From assembly GCF_900608595.1 (NCBI RefSeq), contig NZ_UWYY01000008.1, forward strand, positions 62,001 through 126,000: DNA of 64,000 nt, read 5' to 3'. The notes under the pieces are model-generated. The model made no database searches, was not told the origin of the DNA, and was given only the letters and a program-made list of their open reading frames with translations. The stretch's first letter is position 1. Each line of letters starts with the position of its first letter. Made by a program: the position numbers and the translations under genes. The DNA comes from Promicromonospora panici (lineage in GTDB: Bacteria; Actinomycetota; Actinomycetes; Actinomycetales; Cellulomonadaceae). Shown here piece after piece: positions 41,387 through 48,597 of the stretch.

Positions 41387-42336
41387 GAGCGTCCTCCCAC
41401 TCGGATACGCGGGTCGATGACGGAGTACAGGACGTCCACGGCCAGGTTGACCAGCACGTAGCCCACGGTGGTCAGCACCACCACGGCCTGGATGACCGGG
41501 TAGTCGCGCTGGAAGACGGCGTCGAGCGTGAGCTTGCCGAACCCAGGCAGGGCGAAGATCTGCTCGGTGACGACGGCGCCCGAGATGAGGCCGCCGAGCT
41601 GCAGCCCGGCGATCGTGACCACGACGATCAGGGAGTTGCGCAGCCCGTAGCGCAGCAGCACCCGGGTGCGACCCAGGCCCTTGGCCCGGGCCGTGCGTAC
41701 GTAGTCGGTGCGCATGGTCTCGATCATGGAGGCCCGGGTCTGCCGCATGATGACGGCGGCCAGCCCGGTGCCCAGGATGAGCGCGGGCAGGGTCAGGTGC
41801 ACCAGCCAGCCGACCGGGTCCTCGGTGATCGGCACGTACCCCGACGCCGGGAACAGGCCCAGCCCGATGCACAGGTACAGGATCGCGAGCATGCCGAGCC
41901 AGAAGTTCGGCACGGACAGGCTGGTCAGCGCCGCCGCGTTCGCCATCCACTCTGGCCAGCGCCCGCGGTAACGCTCGGCGACCAGGCCGAGCACCACCCC
42001 GGACACGACGGCGACGACGATCGCGTACAGCGACAGCCACAGCGTCACGGGCAGCGTGGCGCCGATCATGCTCGCGACCGACGCGCCGGTGCGCGTGGAC
42101 TCGCCGAGGTCACCCGAGGCGACCTCGGCGAGGAACCGCCCGTACTGGACCCATACCGGCTGGTCCAGGCCGAGGTCGGCGCGGATCATGGCGAGCCGCT
42201 CCGGCGTGGCCTCCTCGCCCGCCATGGCGAGCGCGGGGTCGCCGGGCAGCATACGGACGCCCAGGAAGATCACCACCGAAGCCAGCAGGAGCGTGACGGC
42301 CGACTGACCGAGGCGGGCGAGGAGGTAACTACGCAT
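41383..42336 (-). CDS. Peptide ABC transporter permease, DppB type
   Basis: 317-residue membrane subunit. The N-terminus MRSYLLARLGQSAVTLLLAS is the usual DppB first helix, followed by MLPGDPALAMAGEEATPERL and a long extracytoplasmic loop (YGRFLAEVASGDLGES). The cytoplasmic loop TDYVRTARAKGLGRTRVLLR precedes YGLRNSLIVVVTIAGLQLG, and the protein ends VLYSVIDPRIRVGGRS. ATG 42336 is separated by 2 nt from the stop of the binding-protein gene upstream. All features are ordinary for the dipeptide/nickel permease family. Confidence 0.93.
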   Translation of the reverse strand: MRSYLLARLGQSAVTLLLASVVIFLGVRMLPGDPALAMAGEEATPERLAMIRADLGLDQPVWVQYGRFLAEVASGDLGESTRTGASVASMIGATLPVTLWLSLYAIVVAVVSGVVLGLVAERYRGRWPEWMANAAALTSLSVPNFWLGMLAILYLCIGLGLFPASGYVPITEDPVGWLVHLTLPALILGTGLAAVIMRQTRASMIETMRTDYVRTARAKGLGRTRVLLRYGLRNSLIVVVTIAGLQLGGLISGAVVTEQIFALPGFGKLTLDAVFQRDYPVIQAVVVLTTVGYVLVNLAVDVLYSVIDPRIRVGGRS

Positions 42337-42338
42337 TC

Positions 42339-43997
42339 TCAGCCTTCGCCTGCCTCGACGAACGCAGCGTGGCTCAGTCGCACGACGCCGTCTGCGTAGG
42401 TGGAGATGCCCGCGACCTCGTTGGTGTAGCCGGTGAGGCTGCGTGTCCGGTACAGGTAGATGATCGGGTTGTCCTCCTGGACCTGGCTGACCACCTGGCC
42501 GTACAGCTCGGCGCGCTCGGCCGGGTCGATGACGGTGGCGGCCTCGGTCAGCAGGTCGTCGACGTCGGGGTTGCTGTACCCGGAGTAGTTGTTCCCGGCG
42601 CCCGTGCTGAGGAAGTTGAACATGTTGCCGTGCGGGTCCACGCGGCCGGACCAGCCGAGCTGCAACAGGTCGAAGTCGCCCTGCTCCTGGACCTCCAGCA
42701 GCGACGAGTACTCGACGGGCGTGATCTCGACATCGAACCCGCCGTCGGCCACGGACGCCTGGACCGCCTGAGCGAGGCGCAGCGTGTCGGGGGTGTTTGT
42801 CACCTTCATCTCGATCTTGTACGGCGTCTCGACGCCGGCCTCCTCCAGGAGCGCTTCGGCGCCCTCCGGGTCGTACTCCGGGCAGGCCTCGCTGGCGTCG
42901 GTGCTGAACGTCGACGCGGGGGCGATCGGCGAGCAGGCCGGGTCGAACCGGTCGTTGAACACCGACTTCACGAGCTGTTCGCGGTCGACTGCCATCGACA
43001 GCGCCTGGCGGACGCGCGGGTCCGTGGCAATCGGGGTGTCGATCTTCCCGGGCGGGGCGCCGACGCCGTCGGTGTTGCCGACGTTGACCGTCATCGCCTG
43101 GTAGCCGAGGGACCCGACCTCCAGCAGGCCCACGCTCTCGTCGGCCTCCAGCTCAGCGAGGTCCTGGGTCGAGACGGTGTCGGCGACCTGGACGTCGCCG
43201 GAGCGCAAGTTCGCGGCGCGGATGCTGGCGTCGGTGATGATGCGGTAGGTGATCGAGTCCAGGTGCACGGTGTCGGCGTCGTAGTACAGGGGGTCGCGCT
43301 CGACGGTGATGGACGTCTGGGGCACGCGCTCCACGAACTTGAACGCGCCGACGCAGACGGGGTGCTCGCCGAACTCGTCGCCGGTCTTCTCGAGCTCGGT
43401 GGGCGACATGATCATGCCCGCGCGGTCGGCCAGCACGGCGGCGATCGGCGCGAACGGCGTCTCGTAGTCGATCTCGACCGTGTGCTCGTCGACCGCGGTC
43501 ACCTCGGTGATCGGCCCCAGCTCGCTGCGCCGGGAGGAGTCCTCCTTGGTGAGGTGACGCTCGATCGACGTCTTCACGGCCTCGGCGTCGAACGGGGTGC
43601 CGTCCGCGAACTGCACGCCCTTCTTGAGCGGGAAGGTGACGGTGCGGCCGTCCTCGGAGACCTGGGGGAGCTCGGTCGCGAGCATCGGGACGATCTCGCC
43701 CGCGGCGTCGATGTCGTAGAGCTTCTCGCACATCGTCTCCATGACGTAGCGCGTGTAGAGCGACGACGAGGTGGTCGGGTCCAGCACGTCGGGCTCGGCC
43801 GACAGGGCCATGACGAGGTCGCCGCCCTCGCTGACGGTCTTGCCGTCGAGGCCGACGGACGTGACGTCGGCGGCGTCCTCGGCGGGTGCGGTGGCAGTCT
43901 GCACCTCCTGGCAGCCGGACAGCACGAGGGCCGCGGCGAGGAAGCCGGCGGCGGGGGCGAGTGTGCCGCGCAGCCGCGGCGGCGGGGGAGTGCGCAT
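42339..43997 (-). CDS. Peptide ABC transporter substrate-binding lipoprotein (family 5)
   Basis: 552-residue solute-binding protein (SBP_bac_5), first gene of the operon. The signal peptide runs to the lipobox LSGC near residue 29, so the mature protein is a membrane-anchored lipoprotein. Family hallmarks include VTFPLKKGVQFADGTPFDAEAVK, RQALSMAVDREQLVKSVF and GGFDVEITPVEYSSLLEVQ. ATG 43997 is chosen over an in-frame start at 44039, because the latter would sit on the putative GntR operator and add an odd N-terminus before the signal peptide. The gamma-glutamyltransferase gene in the operon hints at glutathione or gamma-glutamyl peptides as ligand; this is inference. Confidence 0.9.
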   Translation of the reverse strand: MRTPPPPRLRGTLAPAAGFLAAALVLSGCQEVQTATAPAEDAADVTSVGLDGKTVSEGGDLVMALSAEPDVLDPTTSSSLYTRYVMETMCEKLYDIDAAGEIVPMLATELPQVSEDGRTVTFPLKKGVQFADGTPFDAEAVKTSIERHLTKEDSSRRSELGPITEVTAVDEHTVEIDYETPFAPIAAVLADRAGMIMSPTELEKTGDEFGEHPVCVGAFKFVERVPQTSITVERDPLYYDADTVHLDSITYRIITDASIRAANLRSGDVQVADTVSTQDLAELEADESVGLLEVGSLGYQAMTVNVGNTDGVGAPPGKIDTPIATDPRVRQALSMAVDREQLVKSVFNDRFDPACSPIAPASTFSTDASEACPEYDPEGAEALLEEAGVETPYKIEMKVTNTPDTLRLAQAVQASVADGGFDVEITPVEYSSLLEVQEQGDFDLLQLGWSGRVDPHGNMFNFLSTGAGNNYSGYSNPDVDDLLTEAATVIDPAERAELYGQVVSQVQEDNPIIYLYRTRSLTGYTNEVAGISTYADGVVRLSHAAFVEAGEG

Positions 43998-44010
43998 TGG
44001 AGAATCCAAT
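43996..44010. repeat. Small perfect inverted repeat at the start of the binding-protein gene
   Basis: ATTGGA-GAA-TCCAAT overlaps the ATG at 43995-43997. It could be an operator or a leader hairpin that hides the start codon; no strong Shine-Dalgarno sequence is otherwise visible. Confidence 0.4.
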
Positions 44011-44027
44011 CCGGGTCTGTCAGGGAC

Positions 44028-44041
44028 GATTGCATACAATC
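44028..44041. promoter_or_regulatory. GntR-type operator candidate, site 1
   Basis: GATTGCATACAATC is a perfect palindrome apart from its 4-nt centre (arms GATTG/CAATC). The shape resembles sites bound by FCD-class GntR regulators. It lies 31 nt upstream of the binding-protein ATG, in a locally AT-rich stretch, at the head of an operon that ends with an FCD-type gntR gene. Confidence 0.65.
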
Positions 44042-44059
44042 ACTTCTGTCTCAACATGG

Positions 44060-44070
44060 ATGTATGCAAT
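44060..44070. promoter_or_regulatory. GntR-type operator candidate, site 2
   Basis: ATGTATGCAAT shares the 10-nt core TGTATGCAAT with the reverse complement of site 1; the two site centres are about 30 bp (three helical turns) apart. Two sites on the same DNA face would allow cooperative binding by the operon-encoded GntR protein. Confidence 0.6.
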
Positions 44071-44191
44071 GTGTTGCGGTTCTGTTAAACCTCGTCCCTG
44101 CTGCACCTCCGTCATCCCGCGCGAGGCCGCGTCACATTTCCGTCTTCCCGCGAGTCACCCCTTCGAGAGCACGATCGAGGGGAGACGGATC

Positions 44192-44941
44192 ATGACCATG
44201 GACAGCGCCACGACCCGCGACGGTTTCGTCGCGTACGACGAGCTCGAGGCCCCGGAGCTCGACGCCGCACTCTGGAGCCCGCTGCGCCTGCCGCAGCCGA
44301 CGGGCGGCGTGCACGTACCGCTGGATCCCGCCGCGGAGGTGACGGTCGCCGGCGGCGAGCTGCGGCTGACGATCCCGCGCTTCTCCCTGTCGCACGACAC
44401 GTGGCAGCCCGCCGACAGCGCGAAGTACGTCATGTCCTCGACCGGCGAGTTCGCGCTGCCGCCGGACGGGAGCGCGACCTTCGCCGTCGACCTCGCGATC
44501 GAGAACCTCGGCGGGGAACCCGGGGACTACCGGCGGGGCATGGCCGCCTTCCATGTCTTCGCGGTGGACGGCAGCCGCCCGGTGTTCGCCGTCTGCGGCA
44601 CCTCCACCCGGGTGCTCGCGATGCACGAGCAGCTGGCGCCGTGGGGGTCCGCCGAGCCGTTCAACCACGTCGTCGAGTCGCCGTACCAGGACTTCGACGA
44701 CGACTTCACGCGGCTGCGGGAGTGCACGGTCACGCTCGACCGGGGCGCGTCCACGGCGACGTGGCGCGTCGACGGCCGCGAGGTGTACCGGGCGCCCGGC
44801 GCCGTGATCCCCGAGCGCGTACGGCTCGGCATCGGGATCTGGACCATGCTCTCGCCCCGCGACGGCCGCAGCCGGTCGCTCGAAGGGCAGGGCATCAGCA
44901 CCCGGTGGCGCCGGTTCCGGGTGCGCGGCGTCGAGGTGTGA
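44192..44941 (+). CDS. DUF6081-like beta-sandwich protein
   Basis: 249-residue protein without signal peptide or membrane segment, apparently mostly beta strand (for example FAVDLAIENLGGEPGDYRRG and CTVTLDRGASTATWRVDG). It resembles the uncharacterised DUF6081 family of actinobacteria, and the overall pattern recalls concanavalin-like lectin/glucanase folds. The assignment rests on memory of sequence character, not a search. No catalytic motif is evident. ATG 44192 has GGGGAG about 7 nt upstream; ATG 44198 is also possible. It is divergent from the gamma-glutamyltransferase operon and shares its AT-rich regulatory gap, so it could respond to the same GntR regulator. Confidence 0.6.
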   Translation: MTMDSATTRDGFVAYDELEAPELDAALWSPLRLPQPTGGVHVPLDPAAEVTVAGGELRLTIPRFSLSHDTWQPADSAKYVMSSTGEFALPPDGSATFAVDLAIENLGGEPGDYRRGMAAFHVFAVDGSRPVFAVCGTSTRVLAMHEQLAPWGSAEPFNHVVESPYQDFDDDFTRLRECTVTLDRGASTATWRVDGREVYRAPGAVIPERVRLGIGIWTMLSPRDGRSRSLEGQGISTRWRRFRVRGVEV

Positions 44942-45003
44942 TCTCACGTTGCCGCGCGGCACGGCGCACGCGGCTGATCCTTTCGGGCGGGTGAATCCCT
45001 GGG

Positions 45004-45009
45004 TACAGT
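45004..45009 (+). promoter_or_regulatory. -10 box for leaderless NRAMP-like gene
   Basis: TACAGT ends 6 nt before ATG 45016 and no Shine-Dalgarno sequence is present, consistent with a leaderless transcript. A matching -35 box is not obvious. Confidence 0.45.
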
Positions 45010-45015
45010 CACGCC

Positions 45016-46335
45016 ATGGAAAAGGACAATGAGGTCACTTCGCAAGGATTGACCGAGGATCCACCCGCAGGTGACGGCGGGTACGAGGGATCACTCGAGA
45101 AGCCGCGCTGGAAGATCGTCGGTCCGGGCCTCATCGTCGCGGCGACCGGCATCGGTGCCGGCGACCTCGTCGCCACGATGGTCGCGGGCAGCACCTACGG
45201 GTACGCCCTGCTGTGGGCGGTGATCCTCGGCGTCGTCATCAAGATCGTGCTGGTCGAGGGCGCGGGCCGCTGGTCGCTCGCCACGGGCCGCACCATCTTC
45301 GACGGCTGGAAGTCGCTCGGCCTGTGGGCCGTGATCTACTTCGGCATCTACGTGGTGGTGTGGGGCTTCAGCTTCGGCGCCGCCGCGATGTCCGGCACCG
45401 GCCTCGCGCTGAACGGGCTGTTCCCGGGGATCGACGTGCGGTACTGGGCGATGATCGCAGGCGTCGCCGGCCTGCTGCTGGTCTGGTTCGGCAAGTACAA
45501 GCCGTTCGAGAACGTCATGGCCGTCCTCATCGGCGTCATGTTCGTGACGGTCGTGGGCTCGGCGCTGCTGACCACGCCCAACCTCGGCCAGATCGTGGCC
45601 GGCCTCGTGCCGATCATCCCCGACGGCGCGGTGCTGAACACGCTCGGCCTCGCGGGCGGCGTCGGCGGCACCATCACCCTGGCGGCCTACGGCTACTGGC
45701 TCGCCGAGAAGGGCTGGGACACGCCGCGGTGGATGCGCGTCATGCGGATCGACAACGCGTGGGCGTACGCCATGTCGGGCATCTTCGTGGTCTCCATGCT
45801 CGTCGTGGGTGCGGAGCTCCTGTACTCCGCGGGCATGGCGGTGGCCGACGGCGAGGAGGGGCTCATCGACCTCGCCGACGTGCTCTCCGAGCGTTACGGG
45901 GCGTTCATGGCGCCGCTGTTCCTCGTCGGGTTCTTCGCCGCGACGTTCTCGTCGGTGCTCGGCGTCTGGCACGGTGTGTCGCTCATGTTCGCGGACTTCG
46001 TCGCCACGATGCGCAACCTGCCCAGCGACGACCGCCGCCGCGGCGCGGGCGGCACCTACTACCGTGCCTACATCCTGTGGCTGACGTTCCCGCCGATGGC
46101 GCTGCTGTTCCTCGACAAGCCGATCCTGCTCGTCGTCATCTACGGCGCGCTGGGGTCGCTGTTCATGCCGTTCCTCGCGCTGACGCTGCTGATCCTGATG
46201 AACTCGAAGGCGGTGCCGCTGCGGTGGCGCAACCGGTGGTGGGTCAATGTGATCCTCGCCCTGGTGGCCGCGATGTTCCTGTTCCTGGGCGGCAACGAGC
46301 TGGTCAAGGCGGTGGCGCCACTCTTCGGCGGCTGA
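45016..46335 (+). CDS. NRAMP-like membrane transporter lacking the metal-binding DPGN motif
   Basis: 439-residue protein with about 11 hydrophobic helices, in the NRAMP/LeuT-fold superfamily. The first helix reads GPGLIVAATGIGAGDLVATM where metal-transporting NRAMP/MntH proteins have DPGN, and the helix-6 region reads TLAAYGYWLAEKGW where they have a conserved Met-Pro-His. The two ion-coordinating motifs are therefore missing, so a Mn/Fe role should not be assumed; related actinobacterial sequences are usually annotated Nramp family divalent metal transporter. Substrate unknown. The gene stands alone, with a leaderless start and a 21-bp perfect hairpin right after its stop. Confidence 0.8.
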   Translation: MEKDNEVTSQGLTEDPPAGDGGYEGSLEKPRWKIVGPGLIVAATGIGAGDLVATMVAGSTYGYALLWAVILGVVIKIVLVEGAGRWSLATGRTIFDGWKSLGLWAVIYFGIYVVVWGFSFGAAAMSGTGLALNGLFPGIDVRYWAMIAGVAGLLLVWFGKYKPFENVMAVLIGVMFVTVVGSALLTTPNLGQIVAGLVPIIPDGAVLNTLGLAGGVGGTITLAAYGYWLAEKGWDTPRWMRVMRIDNAWAYAMSGIFVVSMLVVGAELLYSAGMAVADGEEGLIDLADVLSERYGAFMAPLFLVGFFAATFSSVLGVWHGVSLMFADFVATMRNLPSDDRRRGAGGTYYRAYILWLTFPPMALLFLDKPILLVVIYGALGSLFMPFLALTLLILMNSKAVPLRWRNRWWVNVILALVAAMFLFLGGNELVKAVAPLFGG

Positions 46336-46344
46336 CCCGCCTTG

Positions 46345-46405
46345 GCTGTGGGCGTGATCGTTGCGCCTGAAACGGGCGCGTAGACGCAACGATCACGCCC
46401 ACAGC
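46345..46405. terminator. Perfect 21-bp inverted repeat between convergent genes
   Basis: Arms 46345-46365 and 46385-46405 are exact complements over 21 bases, starting GCTGTGGGCGTGATCG. The 19-nt loop holds a small internal GCGCC/GGCGC pairing that extends into the stem base. It fills the gap between the NRAMP-like stop and the alpha/beta hydrolase stop and is likely a bidirectional terminator. Confidence 0.8.
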
Positions 46406-46416
46406 AAGAGGTTTGG

Positions 46417-47361
46417 TCAGGCCGCCGGCGTGGCCTCTGTGCTGCCGAGGAACGCGGCGAACTCGCGGGCCACCGCCCCCGGCGTCTCGTAGTGGGTCAG
46501 GTGCCCGACGCCGGGCACCAGCACGAGCCGGGCGTCATCGAACAGCGCAACCAGGTCCCGCTGGTCGGACGCCGGGGCGAGGTCGTCGCGGGCGCCGCCG
46601 ACGAGCAGGCTGGGCACGTCGATGCCCGCTGCCCACTCCCGGACACTGCCCGTGATCGAGGCACGGAACGCCTCCAGCAGCGACCGCCGGGTCGCGAACC
46701 CGGCGAAGTACCGGTCGTGCTCCTCGTGGATCCAGCGGCGCATGGCCCGGTCCGGCGTGCGGACCATGGCGACGCTCGCGATGCGGGTCAGCGCGCCGTG
46801 CCGGAGCAGCGTGGTGCCGGCCGCCTCGGGCAGGGCACCGGCCAGGCTGTGCACGACGGCGGTGGCGCCGACCCCCATCCGACCGCGGCCCGACAGCGGG
46901 GGCCGCGGGATCGGGTTGATGAGCACGAGCGCCCGTGCGAGCGGAGCCGCGAACGTGGCCCCCGACATCGCGGCCGCCGCGACGACCGACCCGAACGAGT
47001 GGCCCGCCAGCGCCGCGGCTCCCTCCGGGGCCACCTCCCGGACGAGGTCGCGCGCCCAGGCGGCGTAACCAGGGACGTCATGCCGTTCCTCCGGCAGCGG
47101 CGGCGACGCTCCGAACCCCGGCAGGTCGGGCACGGTGATCCGGAGGTCGGGGCGGTCGCTGAGCAGGTGGGCCACTATTGGCTCGAGCCCGTGGTGATCA
47201 CCGCGGAACCCGTGCAGCAGGACCAGCTGGTCCGCGGCGGCGTCGTCGGACCCGTATCGCCACAGGTGGGTGGTGCCGCCGCGCAGGGCGATCTCCGCGC
47301 GGGTCACGGGTGTGCCGGAGACCAGCGTCGTGTACGGCGAGGAAAGGGATTGGCGTGCCAT
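46417..47361 (-). CDS. Alpha/beta hydrolase
   Basis: 314-residue alpha/beta-hydrolase-fold protein. It shows the oxyanion strand VLLHGFRGDHHGLEP, the nucleophile elbow AGHSFGSVVAA (Ser in GHSFG), an acid strand near VPSLLVGGARDDLAP, and the catalytic His in VPGVGHLTHYETP. Substrate class cannot be told from sequence; esterase, C-C hydrolase or haloperoxidase-like roles are all possible. There is no signal peptide. ATG 47361 is supported by a -10 box (47369-47374) placed for leaderless initiation; an in-frame start 18 nt upstream would lie across that box. Confidence 0.83.
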   Translation of the reverse strand: MARQSLSSPYTTLVSGTPVTRAEIALRGGTTHLWRYGSDDAAADQLVLLHGFRGDHHGLEPIVAHLLSDRPDLRITVPDLPGFGASPPLPEERHDVPGYAAWARDLVREVAPEGAAALAGHSFGSVVAAAAMSGATFAAPLARALVLINPIPRPPLSGRGRMGVGATAVVHSLAGALPEAAGTTLLRHGALTRIASVAMVRTPDRAMRRWIHEEHDRYFAGFATRRSLLEAFRASITGSVREWAAGIDVPSLLVGGARDDLAPASDQRDLVALFDDARLVLVPGVGHLTHYETPGAVAREFAAFLGSTEATPAA

Positions 47362-47368
47362 CGCGGAG

Positions 47369-47374
47369 AGCCTA
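47369..47374 (-). promoter_or_regulatory. -10 box for leaderless alpha/beta hydrolase
   Basis: Read on the minus strand, TAGGCT precedes ATG 47361 by 7 nt, and no ribosome site is visible. It supports the chosen start codon. Confidence 0.45.
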
Positions 47375-47430
47375 ACCACTCAGAAGCGCGAAACAGGCGC
47401 CATGACCGGACCTTCCGGGAACTGCGGGAC

Positions 47431-47496
47431 AAGGTGGGGGTGAACCCGACGAAAAGGTGGGGGGTGAACCCCAGATGAATAGGGGGAGACCCCTAT
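47431..47496 (+). promoter_or_regulatory. Tandem G-rich repeats and tetraloop hairpin before the DMT-like gene
   Basis: AAGGTGGGGGTGAACCC at 47431-47447 recurs as AAGGTGGGGGGTGAACCCC at 47454-47472. It is followed by a perfect 7-bp stem ATAGGGG/CCCCTAT with a GAGA loop at 47479-47496, 26 nt before the chosen start of the membrane protein gene. This looks like a structured leader or a tandem regulator site; I recognise no known riboswitch. Confidence 0.4.
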
Positions 47497-47522
47497 GGTT
47501 GGTGAGTGCCGAGACAGTCAAG

Positions 47523-48485
47523 ATGGAGCCCATGACGATCCTCGCCATCGGCCTGACGCTCATCGGAGCTGTGTGCTTCGCTGTGGCGTCGGTGCTGCAG
47601 CACCACGCCGTGACGACCACCGAACACCCGGATGAGACCGGCCGTGTCGGTGAGATCGGGCAGGCCGACGAGCCCGCCGGGACGCGCCCGCTGAGCGCGC
47701 GGCACCTCCTGGCGATCGTCCGGCGAAGGCGCTGGCTCCAGGGCGCGGGCCTCGCCGCGGTCGGGTCGGTAGTGAACGGCATCGCCCTGCTCATGGCCCC
47801 GCTACGGGTGGTGCAGCCGGTCGGCGTCCTCGCCGTTCCGCTCGCCGTGCTGCTGTCGGCGGCCAAGGCGCGGCGCAGGCCCTCCAACGGTGTGCTGCTC
47901 GGTGCGGCCCTGACCGTCGGTGGCGTCGCGGTGTTCGTCGTGGCGTCGGCCGGCTCGGCCACCACGCACACGCCGTCGGCCACGGCGACCCTTACGGCCG
48001 GACTGGTCGTCGCGGCGCTCGTCATGGTGCTCGCCGTCGCGGGGCTGGCCCGGCACGGCCGTGGACCGCTGCGCTGCCTCGCCCTGGCCAGTGCCGTGGC
48101 GACGGCGTACGGCCTGCTCTCCGCGCTCGTCCGGGTCGCCGCCCAGGCGGCCGCCGACACCGGGATCCTCTCGCCGCTCGTCCTGGGCTGTGCGGCCGGC
48201 GCGCTCGTTGCGTTCGCGGCCGGTGCCTGGCTCGTGCAGCATGCCTACCACGCGGGTGCGCCGGAGATCGTCATCGCCTGCCTGACCGTCGTGGACCCGA
48301 TCGTGGCCGTGGTGCTCGGCGCCGTCCTGCTCGGCGAAGGCGCGACGACTCCCGTCGGCGCCTGGGTGCTGCTCGGCGCCGCGGCTCTCACCGCGACGGT
48401 CGGCGTCCTCACCCTTGCCCACCACCACCCCGACGCGGTGGCCGCCCGCGCCGAGCGCGAAGACGCCGTCGCGGTCGGTGCCTGA
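47523..48485 (+). CDS. DMT-like (EamA/NIPA-type) integral membrane protein
   Basis: 320-residue membrane protein with about nine hydrophobic helices, starting MTILAIGLTLIGAVCFAVASVLQHHA. The VLQHHA pattern, the internal repeat (LRVVQPVGVLAVPLAVLLSA; LTVVDPIVAVVLGAVLLGE) and the His-rich tail (TLAHHHPDA) resemble the DMT superfamily, close to the NIPA/EamA-like actinobacterial proteins. The substrate is unknown; Mg transport is known for animal NIPA proteins but cannot be assumed here. The start is uncertain: ATG 47523 and ATG 47532 both precede the first helix, and in-frame GTG 47502 and ATG 47475 lie across the structured leader. Confidence 0.75.
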   Translation: MEPMTILAIGLTLIGAVCFAVASVLQHHAVTTTEHPDETGRVGEIGQADEPAGTRPLSARHLLAIVRRRRWLQGAGLAAVGSVVNGIALLMAPLRVVQPVGVLAVPLAVLLSAAKARRRPSNGVLLGAALTVGGVAVFVVASAGSATTHTPSATATLTAGLVVAALVMVLAVAGLARHGRGPLRCLALASAVATAYGLLSALVRVAAQAAADTGILSPLVLGCAAGALVAFAAGAWLVQHAYHAGAPEIVIACLTVVDPIVAVVLGAVLLGEGATTPVGAWVLLGAAALTATVGVLTLAHHHPDAVAARAEREDAVAVGA

Positions 48486-48597
48486 CCGGGCGAGCTCCGC
48501 CGAGCCGCCGACCCGCCGAACCTGTATGCCCGAAGCCTGAACAAGACATTTGTCCAGAACCAGCCCCGCCCGGGGCGGAATCATGGGAGTCCCTACA

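Noticed and set aside
43998..44039. Upstream in-frame start for the peptide-binding protein
   Set aside because: It would overlap the putative GntR operator and put 14 extra residues before a normal lipoprotein signal peptide.
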